Source: an uncultured Cryomorphaceae bacterium (GTDB taxonomy: Bacteria; Bacteroidota; Bacteroidia; Flavobacteriales; Schleiferiaceae). From it: a DNA stretch of 59,655 bases. The position numbers were made by a program, and so were the translations under genes. Below are positions 9,053 to 18,603 of this stretch, in pieces; positions within the stretch are counted from its first letter, which is position 1; each line of letters opens with the position of its first letter. The DNA is taken from contig CAJVWI010000014.1 in the NCBI GenBank assembly GCA_913009655.1, positions 1-59,655 of the forward strand, written 5' to 3'. The notes under the pieces were generated by a model that was given only the letters and a program-made list of their open reading frames with translations, did not search any database and was not told the origin of the DNA.

Positions 9053-9735
9053 AAATTGCAATTATAGGATATGGAAAAATGGGGCGAATTATTGAGAAAA
9101 TTGCCCTTGAGCGAAAACATATTATTGTTGCGCGTCTTGAAAAAGGTTGGGTTCAAGATGATTTAAATAATGCCGATGTAGCTCTAGAATTCACGGAGCC
9201 TAATTCTGCATACTCAAATATTCAAGAGGCTTTGCGAGCTGGAGTATGTGTGGTTTCTGGTACGACAGGATGGTATGATAAGATTTCTGATCTCAAAAAA
9301 GAATCGCAAAATGCAGGACTCGTATACTCGTCAAATTTCTCATTAGGGGTTAACATTCTTTTCGAACTTAATGACAAAATGGCTGAACTTTTTTCTCATC
9401 ATGATCAGTACAAGGCAAGTATACGAGAGGAACATCATAAAGAAAAAAAAGATATCCCTAGCGGGACTGCAATAACTTTAGCGGAGGGTGTATTAAAAAA
9501 AAGCTCTCTAAATGAATGGAGTATTCATGAAGATTTGGGGAAGCTTACAATTGAATCTATTCGAGAAAAGGATTTACATGGAAACCATTCCATTACTTAT
9601 AAATCAGAAATAGATAAAGTGACATTATCTCATTCCGCTTTTAATAGAAAAGGTTTTGCCTTAGGAGCGATTGTAGCAGCAGAAAAGATTTTTGGAAAGA
9701 CAGGAATTCATAAGTTTAATTCACTTTTGTTCTGA
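9043..9735 (+). CDS. dapB: 4-hydroxy-tetrahydrodipicolinate reductase
   Basis: The enzyme catalyses the NAD(P)H-dependent reduction in the lysine/diaminopimelate pathway, which supplies cell-wall meso-DAP. The 230-residue protein has an N-terminal nucleotide-binding motif IIGYGKMGR, the VSGTTGW segment, SSNFSLGVN, and the diagnostic catalytic/substrate motif EEHHKEKKDIPSGTA with the His pair and the Lys. It is slightly shorter than E. coli DapB (273 aa), as is usual in Bacteroidota. It overlaps DUF5683 by 10 nt and is followed after 3 nt by the PnuC-like gene, so the three form one transcription unit. Confidence 0.96.
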   Translation: MALKIAIIGYGKMGRIIEKIALERKHIIVARLEKGWVQDDLNNADVALEFTEPNSAYSNIQEALRAGVCVVSGTTGWYDKISDLKKESQNAGLVYSSNFSLGVNILFELNDKMAELFSHHDQYKASIREEHHKEKKDIPSGTAITLAEGVLKKSSLNEWSIHEDLGKLTIESIREKDLHGNHSITYKSEIDKVTLSHSAFNRKGFALGAIVAAEKIFGKTGIHKFNSLLF

Positions 9736-9738
9736 ATC

Positions 9739-10449
9739 ATGTCAACAACAAAATCTCAGATTCAAGCATTTACTGAGAGCTCAGGCCTAGATGTATTAGG
9801 TGTTGCTATTGTCATAAGCGTTTCTCTGACATTAGGCTTTCATAAAACAGTTATTGACGAACTGCCCATTGGATTAATGTCCGTGGTGGGAGCTACATTT
9901 TCTATGCTTGCTACACGACTGGTCACCAAAAGAAACAACATTGGGAATCTTATCGGAATTGCTGCTACAATAAATTCAGCTATTGTAGATTACTATCTAG
10001 GCAATCAGGCTGCTTTTCTGACGTATCCGATATCCTTTTTTGGACTGATTGCCAGTTATTTATTCTGGAAAAAGAAAGGGAACAGGACACCGCGTCGCTT
10101 TGATCGTTGGTATTTCATAAATGTTATGATCGCCTTTTCATTGGCATTTGTTCTTAATTATATTGGTTTCACAGGTTACCTCAACCATGATATCATGCCG
10201 GAAGACAAGCTAAAGTTTTGGATAACCGCAATTATAACGGGTCTTACTTTTTCAGGGACGCTGAATATGCCAAGAATGTATGCCGACACTTGGGCATTTT
10301 ATGAAGTTTATAATGGGTTAAAAATATATCAGAACATTCTTTTCGGTAATACTGCTTATGTAGCTAAGTATATTTTCTATCTTTTTAATGCATTACTTGG
10401 ATGGATCGTCTGGCATCAAGTTAGAAGAAAAGAAACCAGTTTAGACTGA
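9739..10449 (+). CDS. PnuC-like membrane protein (possible nicotinamide riboside transporter)
   Basis: This 236-residue integral membrane protein has about seven hydrophobic helices. The middle carries RNNIGNLIGI and INSAIVDYYLGN, and the end has AKYIFYLFNALLGWIVW. These recall the PnuC (SWEET-like, facilitated-diffusion vitamin precursor) family with its conserved N-x-x-G and W residues. The match is by eye and only moderate, since the classical W-x-x-x-W substrate-pocket motif is not clear. It follows dapB by 3 nt and was probably transcribed with it. Confidence 0.55.
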   Translation: MSTTKSQIQAFTESSGLDVLGVAIVISVSLTLGFHKTVIDELPIGLMSVVGATFSMLATRLVTKRNNIGNLIGIAATINSAIVDYYLGNQAAFLTYPISFFGLIASYLFWKKKGNRTPRRFDRWYFINVMIAFSLAFVLNYIGFTGYLNHDIMPEDKLKFWITAIITGLTFSGTLNMPRMYADTWAFYEVYNGLKIYQNILFGNTAYVAKYIFYLFNALLGWIVWHQVRRKETSLD

Positions 10450-10504
10450 TTCCATTTTACGCTAAAACTTTTCTCCATAGTCGGTTGTGTCTAATTTGGA
10501 GGCA

Positions 10505-11152
10505 GTGAGAATCCTTAAACTCTTGTTTTTTCTTGTGTCAATTTCAATGCATGCTCAACCGATGCTTGAAAGCGGTAAAACTATTGGTTCTGGTAATGGA
10601 TATTTAGAATTATCTATTTTGGGTTATCCTGTTAAACTTAATTCACCACAGCAATATTTTCAAAGTCAACTTCAAAAGCAAATTGGGATTGGTGAAAAAT
10701 GGGAAATTAGATATGCTATTGCATCGGGACTAGACTCCGAGATGTTACATTTATCGTTTCTTGCTGGATTGCAATATCGCATCCATGAAAACGCAAATTG
10801 GTCGGGAAGTTTATCGGCGACCGTATCCTATTTAAAAGGAGATCAAATAATTCCACAAAATAAATTTTGGTATTCAGCGAGTCACATATCCAAAAAAAAA
10901 ATTGAGATGAATATAAACTTAGGATTTTGCCAAAATACTCTCGAAGATCCTTTTCATCCATTAATTGCTGCAGGCTGGATTTTCCCCACTACCAATGCGA
11001 GATTTATACATCTTGAAATTTATTTGCAACCCAATGGCAACTCAGCTTTTCAGATAGGTTATGATTTTTCAAAAAACAATAATCAAAATTTATTCATGAT
11101 CGCTTGCAATCCCCAGGGGCCTCCTGCTTTTAGCCTAGTTAGATCTCTTTAG
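10505..11152 (+). CDS. Secreted beta-barrel-like protein, unknown function
   Basis: The protein is about 215 residues long. I chose the GTG at 10505 because it gives a compact signal peptide (MRILKLLFFLVSISMHA, cleavage before QPML). The upstream in-frame GTG at 10487 would only add a polar hexapeptide. The mature protein alternates short amphipathic strands with Gly/Asn turns (for example GSLSATVSYL and FQIGYDF), as in small outer-membrane barrels. No catalytic motif is seen. It is 55 nt downstream of the PnuC-like gene and convergent with coaE. Confidence 0.5.
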   Translation: MRILKLLFFLVSISMHAQPMLESGKTIGSGNGYLELSILGYPVKLNSPQQYFQSQLQKQIGIGEKWEIRYAIASGLDSEMLHLSFLAGLQYRIHENANWSGSLSATVSYLKGDQIIPQNKFWYSASHISKKKIEMNINLGFCQNTLEDPFHPLIAAGWIFPTTNARFIHLEIYLQPNGNSAFQIGYDFSKNNNQNLFMIACNPQGPPAFSLVRSL

Positions 11153-11164
11153 TCTTGTATTTTA

Positions 11165-11770
11165 TTAAGAGAAACGACTCAATAAAGATTCGTGCAAAAA
11201 ATCCACTTGTTTATTCAACTCAAATAAACTCTGATCATTTTCAATTATAAAATCTTTTTCGGTAAGCATAGATCTCTTTTTCGCTTGAGACATTTGACGA
11301 GACATTCTTTGCTTTATCTGTTGCTCATTTAATTCACTTCTGCTCTTTACTCGTTGCAAGCGATTATCCATTGATGCCTCAACCAAAATAATTGAATCAC
11401 AATTTTTATAAGTCCCCGACTCAAAAAGGATAGCCGCTTCTCTAATAACGTATACTGATTCCTGCAGTCGATGCCACTGAGTGAAGTCATCATGAACAGC
11501 AGGGTGAACAAGAGCATTAATTCTAGCAGTAGCTTCAGCCGATGAGAAAGCTCGTTTTGCCATTTCTGCACGTTGAAGAATACCATCAATGTATACACCT
11601 TCACCAAATTCGTGGGTTATAGCATCCTTGAGAGCTGAATTTTCCATCATAAGACGTTTTGCTGAATCATCGGCAAAATAAATAGGAATTCCCTTTTGCA
11701 TTAAAATTTTTGCCACTGTGGATTTACCACTTCCGATAGATCCTGTTAATCCAATATGATGGTTTTTCAT
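11165..11770 (-). CDS. coaE: Dephospho-CoA kinase
   Basis: The enzyme carries out the last step of coenzyme A synthesis, phosphorylating the ribose 3'-OH of dephospho-CoA with ATP. The Walker A motif GLTGSIGSGKST is at the extreme N-terminus. ADDSAKRL follows, with the family's conserved Asp, then LVHPAVHDDF, and IREAAILFESG in the CoA-binding lid region. The length of about 201 residues is normal. An ATG also exists at 11776, but a TACATTTA box (7 of 8) covers its first base, so the second ATG at 11770 is a little more likely. Confidence 0.93.
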   Translation of the reverse strand: MKNHHIGLTGSIGSGKSTVAKILMQKGIPIYFADDSAKRLMMENSALKDAITHEFGEGVYIDGILQRAEMAKRAFSSAEATARINALVHPAVHDDFTQWHRLQESVYVIREAAILFESGTYKNCDSIILVEASMDNRLQRVKSRSELNEQQIKQRMSRQMSQAKKRSMLTEKDFIIENDQSLFELNKQVDFLHESLLSRFS

Positions 11771-11884
11771 AGTCATAAATGTAACATAGGATTATCTTTC
11801 ACTTGGGGCTAAATAATATTTAGTAGGCAGAATTTGCCACCAAACTAAACCTTGTTATTTTTTCTTTAATTGAATTTCACTCTC

Positions 11885-13567
11885 TTACAATACCACGAAT
11901 CTAGCAGTAATGACCCCTTTATTTCTCAATTCAATTGACAAATGATATATCCCGGGCTTTAGTATCAAATTGTTCAATCGAATCAATTGGTTTCGATTTG
12001 AGTTAACGTATCTGTTGTATGATAAGATATGTCTGCCGCAGAGATCCGATACTTGTATCAAAGCATCTCCTCCTTCTTGAACAAACAAGTTAAAATCTTG
12101 ATTCGCTGAAAAACCTGGATTAGGAGAGACTACAATCTGAACAGTAGAATCCAAAACATCATTAGAGCCAGAAGAAGTATCCGTTGTGGTACAATTAATC
12201 CCTTTGGGCAAATTATTATCCAACCATTCCCATCTATCTATTATAAAATCTCTCATTATATTAATCTCTTGCTGGTAAGAGGTAGCTATTGGGTCTGGGT
12301 AGACCCAAATTTGCTGACCAAATATTGGCCATCTATTAAAATGTCGAGTTCTTGCTTCCTGCGTTTCACTGGCGTAATTAGACATTTTTTGAAATATTTT
12401 GGACTCATTCCAAACGGAACCTCTCAAATTTTGCCATCTGCACCCTACTTCGTTTTTAAATATGCTGTCAGTCATCAATCGACCCCACCAAAATGGAACT
12501 GGCCACTGTCCCGCAGGACAAACAGCCTCTAGTTCATATGCAAAACCTTCGGGAGATTCTGCATCACAAAAATTTGCATTAGCAAATGCCAAATCAAAAT
12601 CCCAAAGAGGACCAGCATGAACTCTTCCATTTAAGTCATTTCTATTTTTATGGAAATATGATGAAATTCTGTAACCATCTACATTTCGGTTGATTTCGTT
12701 TACCAGCAAAAAATCAACAAAAGAAGCAGGATCTAAATATCTCCGATACCCATAAATAGTATCATCAAAATTTTCCGAAGCAATTGACATTTCCATGCTA
12801 TCGACATAGGAGATTATATAACTTCTCTGTGAATTAGTAATATTCTCACTTTTAGGGTAAACACCCTGAAAGCTCACTGAGCTTCCTGAGCGAGATGGAT
12901 TAAATAAATTCGAGGCATAACTGGATACCCATGAAAAATCATCCGGACTTTGTTTATCAATTTTGAAAATATACCCTCCCGAAAGATTTATCCCTTCATT
13001 TTCGTCACTCTCTAACTTTTTTATATCAACTCTTTGGGAATCTCTTTTGATCTTCTCAACCAAAACATAGATACCAAAATACTCCGTGTTTATCCAAACT
13101 TCAACAAATTTCGTTTTAGGAGCCCAACCTACAGTTTCTCTAGCCAAATCATAGGTGAGAACATTTCGCATCAAGGATTTATCATAAAAGGTCGAATACA
13201 ATACCCAATCAGATTCCTCAGACATACCTAGCAACTCTAGTTCACGATTTGTTCCATCGTAATAGCGAGTTTCTACGGTCATAGATTTCATGGGAAACAT
13301 CTGGGAACTCTGACCTCTATATTCCACTCCTATAAAACCCATATCATGTGGGGATTGACTCAAGTTGTTTCTAGATCCATCTGCATTCCAATAAACTGCC
13401 CATTGAGCTTGAACTTTTGGTTCATCGACAATGGTGTTACCCATGGTGAAAATGCTAATTATTGGCAGATCACTGCTCCAGTTTAACGGCTGTGAATTAG
13501 CACTTATATGGGACAGAGATATTAAGAAAATTATAAAAGCTACTTGATATAAATTCTTTTGAAACAT
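11885..13567 (-). CDS. CotH-family secreted protein with T9SS sorting domain
   Basis: ATG 13567 gives signal peptide MFQKNLYQVAFIIFLISLSH. The longer frame would start at a TTG at 13585. The body carries the CotH kinase-fold signature: EYRGQSSQMFPMKSM, RNVLTYDLAR, WINTEYFGIYVLVEKIK (the E-K pair), GGYIFKIDK, LLVNEINRNVDG and GPLWDFDLAF. In Bacillus, CotH phosphorylates spore-coat proteins. Secreted Bacteroidota members have unknown substrates. After about residue 480 a type-A T9SS domain begins (VSPNPG, LCGRHIL, LKPGIYHLSI). It is divergent from the SusC operon and shares a 334-nt intergenic region with it, so it may belong to the locus. Confidence 0.85.
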   Translation of the reverse strand: MFQKNLYQVAFIIFLISLSHISANSQPLNWSSDLPIISIFTMGNTIVDEPKVQAQWAVYWNADGSRNNLSQSPHDMGFIGVEYRGQSSQMFPMKSMTVETRYYDGTNRELELLGMSEESDWVLYSTFYDKSLMRNVLTYDLARETVGWAPKTKFVEVWINTEYFGIYVLVEKIKRDSQRVDIKKLESDENEGINLSGGYIFKIDKQSPDDFSWVSSYASNLFNPSRSGSSVSFQGVYPKSENITNSQRSYIISYVDSMEMSIASENFDDTIYGYRRYLDPASFVDFLLVNEINRNVDGYRISSYFHKNRNDLNGRVHAGPLWDFDLAFANANFCDAESPEGFAYELEAVCPAGQWPVPFWWGRLMTDSIFKNEVGCRWQNLRGSVWNESKIFQKMSNYASETQEARTRHFNRWPIFGQQIWVYPDPIATSYQQEINIMRDFIIDRWEWLDNNLPKGINCTTTDTSSGSNDVLDSTVQIVVSPNPGFSANQDFNLFVQEGGDALIQVSDLCGRHILSYNRYVNSNRNQLIRLNNLILKPGIYHLSIELRNKGVITARFVVL

Positions 13568-13901
13568 GCTAGTCGTATTTCTCAAGTCAGGTCTATGCCT
13601 TGTTAAAGGGTTTAAAAATTTTTGATTGCAACAAAAGTCTTAAAAATTTTGTTAACAGATAATATCAATGTCCAATTTTAATGTGAGCAAAAATGAATAA
13701 AGAAAAACAATCTCAATTCTAATTATATGAAGCTAATAATCAGTCAACTATTCTTATTTAGTGTAAAAAATACACTTAGGGTAGTTATCGAACTGTCCAA
13801 CGATTATAAAAGACCGTATCTCCTGTCCCTGTTGAAAAAAACCACAAATAGTTATATATACTTTAAGTGAAATTTGTATCTTGGCTTTAATTATTGTACT
13901 T
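13568..13901. other. Divergent intergenic region between CotH and SusC genes
   Basis: This 334-nt A+T-rich spacer separates the cotH-type and SusC genes. It holds the candidate operator at 13760-13776 and a TATCTTGG element at 13877-13884 (7 of 8 to TAnnTTTG), 17 nt before the SusC ATG. An AAAAATTTTTG-like tract occurs twice near 13616 and 13648. No ORF, tRNA or strong hairpin is seen. Confidence 0.5.
13760..13776. promoter_or_regulatory. Candidate operator upstream of the SusC operon
   Basis: AGTGTA-AAAAA-TACACT is a perfect 6-bp inverted repeat with a 5-bp A spacer. It lies about 126 nt before the SusC ATG and about 190 nt before the divergent CotH-type start. Its size suits a dimeric regulator. 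No hybrid two-component or SusR-type regulator is encoded in the window, so the protein that would bind is unknown. Confidence 0.4.
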
Positions 13902-16900
13902 ATGACTATTACTAAATCGATACATAAAGGGATTCTATTTGCAGCACTTGCATTATTTGGATTCTCAGCAAGCGCTCAAGTTAGCGGAACAATTAAAGAT
14001 GCTGACTCAGGTGAACCACTACCCTCAGTATCAGTAAAAATCAAAGGATCTAAACAGGCGACAATATCTAATTTCGATGGATTTTTTGAGTTAACTGCGA
14101 AACCTAATTCAACCCTAGTCTTTTCTTCTTTAGGATATGCATCAAAAGAAATTCTAATTAATGAATTGAATGAACAACTAAATATCCTTTTAGAAGAAGA
14201 CAAGGAAGGAAATGAATTAGAAGAAGTTGTTGTCGTGGGATTCGGAACCCAGAAAAAAAGCAATGTAACCGGCGCGATATCCTCGGTAAAGGCTAAAGAT
14301 CTAGAGAATATGGCTCTGCCAAGGGTTGAACAGGCACTTCAAGGAAGAACTTCTGGAGTCATAGTTGTTCAGAGCTCAGGACAACCAGGGGCTGGATCTG
14401 TTGTTCGTATTCGTGGAACATCTTCGATCAATGGATCAGACCCACTCTATGTTGTAGACGGTGTCGTTATTGGTGGTGGAATTGATTTCTTAAATCCAAA
14501 TGACATTGCTTCTATTGAAGTTTTAAAAGATGCCGCTTCAGCCGCTATTTATGGTTCTAGATCCGCAAATGGTGTTGTTATCGTAACGACCAAAAACGGT
14601 TCTGGTAAGAAAGACATGGAAGTTTCAGTAAATCGTTACACCGGGGTTCAAAATCCTTGGAAAAAAGTTCCGGTATTGAATTCTTCTCAATATGCAATGA
14701 TTCAAAATGAAATGAATGTGGCTGCTGGACTTCCTGCTATTTATAGCAATGTAGCAGATTTAGGAGTAGGAACAGATTGGCAAGATGAAGTTTTTAATAG
14801 AAACGCTCAAATAAACACTACTGATGTATCTATCGCGGGTGGACATTCTAAAGGATCTTATTTTGCATCCGTTTCCAACTTCGAACAAGATGGAATTGTA
14901 GCTGAAGGCGCATCGAATTATAAAAGATTCTCCGCGAGACTGAATACTGTAACCAATGTAAATAAGCGATTGACAATTGGTTGGAATGCTACCTACACTC
15001 ATAATGAATCCAGAGGTATTTCAGAAAATTCAGAATTCGGTTCACCACTAGGTCGTGCGCTTAACATAGACCCTCTTACTCCTGTTTACGAAAAAGACCC
15101 AAACATATTATCTCAAGCTCCTTACACGGTTGCTGGGGAATTAAGGCATAACCTTGTTAGAGGACCAGATGGTGAATATTTTGCAATTTCCCCGAGAGTA
15201 ACAAGCGAGATTGTGAACCCTGTAGCAGGCTTTCAGAATGCCGATGGATATGGTTGGGCTGATAAGTTTGTGAATAGCACTTATGCTGAGTTCAAGGTCA
15301 CTGATCACCTAAAGATTCGTTCATCAATGGGGATTGATTTAGCCTTTTGGGGTGGACAAAATTTTACTCAACCCTTTTACTTGAATGCAACAAATTATTT
15401 AGATACAAATAATATAAGCATGAACTTTAATAGAGGTTTTACATGGATTTGGGATAACTCGATATCTTATGACTGGAACATTGGAGAACATGCTTTTGAC
15501 ATAATTGCCGGCCACTCCGCACAAGAAGTTAATGGCATGTACATGAGCGGTAGTAAAATGGATGTTCCCACTCAAATTGCTGATGACGCTACAATTGATT
15601 ATGCAAGAAATATTGAATCTATGCAAGTGGGAGGCGGTAAATGGGAACGCTATGCTATTGAATCTTATTTTACACGTTTAAATTATAACTACCAGGATAA
15701 ATATGTAGCAACTGCAATAATGCGAGCAGATGCTTCAGTTCGCTTTGGTCCTAATTTCAGGTGGGGCTATTTCCCTTCCGTATCGGCAGGATGGAACCTT
15801 CATAATGAAGATTTTTGGAGCGATGACTCGAAAATACAATCTCTAAAAATTAGAGCAGGATATGGTTTGAATGGTAGCGATGCTGCGGGTTCATTGGAAT
15901 ATGCATCGACAATATCTGGAGGGAGAGCTTACACCTTTGGATACGGAGAAAGAGTGATTAACGGAACATCACCCTCTCAAGTGTCTAATCCAGACTTAAG
16001 ATGGGAAAGTGTTTCTCAGACTAATGTCGGTATTGACGCGACATTCTTTAAAAATTTTCGTGCGACAATTGATGTTTTCCGTCGACAAACCAATGGGATG
16101 AAAATCAGACCTACCCTACCCGATTACATCGGTAACGAGGCTGCTACTGCCAATGTGGGAGTTATGCTGAACCAGGGTGTTGAATTGGAATTCGGTTGGG
16201 CTAAAACTCTGGCTAATGAGCTTTATTTAAACTTCAGTGGCAATGTAAGCTTCTTACAAAATAAAGTCGTTTTAATAGGTAATGAAAGCGGATTTTTGCA
16301 AGGCGCCGGATGGGGCCCTCAGGGTCTTCAAATTACCCGAACAACTCAAGGTTTACCCATCGGCTATATTTATGGCTACCAAACAGACGGGATCTTCCAA
16401 AACCAAGGAGAGGTAAGTGAATATATCTTGACAGATAGCTTAGGAGTTTCTGGAATTGCTCAGCCCGATGCAGTTGCAGGTGATTTTAAATTCAAGGACA
16501 CCAATGGAGATGGAGTGATCAACGCTGATGACAGAACTATCATTGGTAACCCAACGCCAGACTTTACTTTTGGTCTCACCGCAAATGCTGCCTACAAAGG
16601 TTGGGACGTCTCTATTTTTCTCCAAGGAATGGCCGGTAATGATATTTATAATGCTACCAGACGTTATGATCTTCCAACAGCGAATATGCCGGCGTGGGCT
16701 CTAAATAGATGGACAGGAGAGGGTTCAACAAACGAATATCCAAGACTAACAATGAATGATGTAAATAGAAACTATGCCCGATCCTCAGATTTTTATGTCG
16801 AAGATGGCAGTTTTGCTCGTGTCAAAAATCTACAATTAGGATATAATTTCAAAACCGCATTTCTTGACAAGCTCGGTATCATAAAGTGCAGAGCGTATTA

Positions 16901-17036
16901 TTCTGGAAACAATTTATATACCTTAACAGGCTATTCTGGATTCGATCCTGAGATTGGCTCTGGAGTGGGAATTGATCGTGGAATTTATCCGCAAGCTCGA
17001 ACGCACAGTATAGGCATTAACATTTCTTTTAAATAA
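13902..17036 (+). CDS. SusC/RagA-type TonB-dependent glycan transporter
   Basis: This is the outer-membrane channel that imports oligosaccharides with its SusD lid, powered by TonB. ATG 13902 gives the signal MTITKSIHKGILFAALALFG, and the frame's upstream TTG is unlikely to be used. Next comes a carboxypeptidase-D-like domain (VSGTIKDADSGEPLPSVSV), then the TonB-box region EEVVVVGFGTQ. The plug carries the SusC signature DIASIEVLKDAASAAIYGSR and ANGVVIVTTKNG. A 22-strand-type barrel fills the rest, and the protein ends in an aromatic strand (GINISFK). The length of about 1044 residues is normal. It is the first gene of the utilization locus, 5 nt before SusD. Confidence 0.96.
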   Translation: MTITKSIHKGILFAALALFGFSASAQVSGTIKDADSGEPLPSVSVKIKGSKQATISNFDGFFELTAKPNSTLVFSSLGYASKEILINELNEQLNILLEEDKEGNELEEVVVVGFGTQKKSNVTGAISSVKAKDLENMALPRVEQALQGRTSGVIVVQSSGQPGAGSVVRIRGTSSINGSDPLYVVDGVVIGGGIDFLNPNDIASIEVLKDAASAAIYGSRSANGVVIVTTKNGSGKKDMEVSVNRYTGVQNPWKKVPVLNSSQYAMIQNEMNVAAGLPAIYSNVADLGVGTDWQDEVFNRNAQINTTDVSIAGGHSKGSYFASVSNFEQDGIVAEGASNYKRFSARLNTVTNVNKRLTIGWNATYTHNESRGISENSEFGSPLGRALNIDPLTPVYEKDPNILSQAPYTVAGELRHNLVRGPDGEYFAISPRVTSEIVNPVAGFQNADGYGWADKFVNSTYAEFKVTDHLKIRSSMGIDLAFWGGQNFTQPFYLNATNYLDTNNISMNFNRGFTWIWDNSISYDWNIGEHAFDIIAGHSAQEVNGMYMSGSKMDVPTQIADDATIDYARNIESMQVGGGKWERYAIESYFTRLNYNYQDKYVATAIMRADASVRFGPNFRWGYFPSVSAGWNLHNEDFWSDDSKIQSLKIRAGYGLNGSDAAGSLEYASTISGGRAYTFGYGERVINGTSPSQVSNPDLRWESVSQTNVGIDATFFKNFRATIDVFRRQTNGMKIRPTLPDYIGNEAATANVGVMLNQGVELEFGWAKTLANELYLNFSGNVSFLQNKVVLIGNESGFLQGAGWGPQGLQITRTTQGLPIGYIYGYQTDGIFQNQGEVSEYILTDSLGVSGIAQPDAVAGDFKFKDTNGDGVINADDRTIIGNPTPDFTFGLTANAAYKGWDVSIFLQGMAGNDIYNATRRYDLPTANMPAWALNRWTGEGSTNEYPRLTMNDVNRNYARSSDFYVEDGSFARVKNLQLGYNFKTAFLDKLGIIKCRAYYSGNNLYTLTGYSGFDPEIGSGVGIDRGIYPQARTHSIGINISFK

Positions 17037-17041
17037 GCACT

Positions 17042-18556
17042 ATGAATATTCGTTTAAAATATGCAATCGCATCTGTAGCCCTGAGCATAACTATTGGCTC
17101 ATGCTCTCGTGACTTTTTAGATGTAAAGCCTGTTGGCAGAACTCTTGAAGTGAATCATTATCAAAGTCAGGAACAAGCTTTTGAAGCGCTGGTTTCTATT
17201 TATGACGTTTTGCAATGGAATGACCAAAATGGTTACACCATGCAACATCTTTTATTGAATGTTGCCTCTGATGACACTTATGCCGGTGGAAGTGATGCCT
17301 CTGATCAACCTTCATGGGTAGCAACTAACAACTTCACCTTCGATCCAAACCTCGGACCGCATTCAGGCTTTTGGAAAAAAGCCTACAGAGGAATTTTTAG
17401 AGCCAACTATTATATTCAACTAATAGACAATGTGCCTAACACTTCTGAATCTTTTAAAACGAGGACAAAAGCAGAAGCGAAATTTTTACGTGCTAAATTT
17501 TATTTGGATTTAATGCGTTTATTTGGAAATGCTCCTTTAATTACTGAGCCTCAGGGAGCAGACGACTATTTTAAGCTCGTCATTCCTGGCCCAAGTGGAC
17601 TAATGACACAAATTGCAACGGATTTAACAGAGGCGATTGTTGACCTACCGATAACAGTCTCAGGCAATGAGATGGGACGTGTTACAAAAAGTGCTGCTCA
17701 AGCACTTTTAGCAAGGGCACACTTGTTCTCAAACGATGCCCTTAAGATGAGCGATGTAGCTTCCCTTTGTGAAGATGTTATCAATTCCAACTTGTACTCT
17801 TTAGAGCCAAATTTTGCTGACATATTCGATCGTCAGCACGAGTATGGAGTAGAGTCAATTTTTGAGATCGCTTACACAGAATCATCTCTCCAGGGTTGGT
17901 GGCAATTTGGATCTGGCGGTGGAGAAGGAAATGTTGGCACACAATTTATTGGCATGCGCGACTACAATGGGCCCACTTATGCAACAGGATGGGGCTTTTG
18001 TCCGGTAAGCACTGAATTGGTTTCTGCGATGTCCTCTGACCCAAGATTCACACACACAATTATCGATGCTGCCGCTCTTCAGGGAGCTTCATACACAGCA
18101 GGATATCAAAATACAGGTTACTTTATGAAAAAGTATGCCCCGATTCAGGCAAATGCTGCTCTTGATGGTGATGTGGCATTGAACTGGGGAACAAACACGC
18201 GTATGATACGATATGCTGATGTCTTGTTAATGGCGGCAGAAGGCTTAGCAAGGTCAGGGTCCGAATCCAGTGCATTAATTTATTTGAATCAAGTGAGGAA
18301 CCGTGTAGGGCTTCCCCCACTCAGTTCTTCTGGATCTCAACTCTTGGAGGATATTTATAATGAACGTAGACTCGAGCTTGCTCTAGAAGGTCATAGATTT
18401 CATGACCTTGTTAGAACTGGAAAAGCAGTTGAAGTTCTTGGATCTCAAGGATATCAATCGCACAATCAATGGTTCCCGATACCGCAAAATGAAATTGACG
18501 CAAGCACTGGTGCAAATGGAACTCCAGCACTTACTCAGAATCCAGGTTATAACTAG
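17042..18556 (+). CDS. SusD/RagB-type glycan-binding lipoprotein
   Basis: This surface lipoprotein captures the polysaccharide and caps the SusC barrel. The signal peptide ends in TIGSC (Cys about 22), followed by SRDFLDVKPVG, the usual SusD N-terminus (D-F-L-x-x-x-P). TPR-like helices are visible, including the AEAKFLRAKFYLDLMRLFGNAPL segment and RVTKSAAQALLARAHLFS. The end has the family-typical NERRLELALEGHRFHDLVR and WFPIPQNEI motifs. At 504 residues it has full length. It is paired with the SusC 5 nt upstream. Confidence 0.96.
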   Translation: MNIRLKYAIASVALSITIGSCSRDFLDVKPVGRTLEVNHYQSQEQAFEALVSIYDVLQWNDQNGYTMQHLLLNVASDDTYAGGSDASDQPSWVATNNFTFDPNLGPHSGFWKKAYRGIFRANYYIQLIDNVPNTSESFKTRTKAEAKFLRAKFYLDLMRLFGNAPLITEPQGADDYFKLVIPGPSGLMTQIATDLTEAIVDLPITVSGNEMGRVTKSAAQALLARAHLFSNDALKMSDVASLCEDVINSNLYSLEPNFADIFDRQHEYGVESIFEIAYTESSLQGWWQFGSGGGEGNVGTQFIGMRDYNGPTYATGWGFCPVSTELVSAMSSDPRFTHTIIDAAALQGASYTAGYQNTGYFMKKYAPIQANAALDGDVALNWGTNTRMIRYADVLLMAAEGLARSGSESSALIYLNQVRNRVGLPPLSSSGSQLLEDIYNERRLELALEGHRFHDLVRTGKAVEVLGSQGYQSHNQWFPIPQNEIDASTGANGTPALTQNPGYN

Positions 18557-18603
18557 ACCAATAATTATTTTATAAATAGAATTGTTAATTAAATCAGAAG
18601 AAA

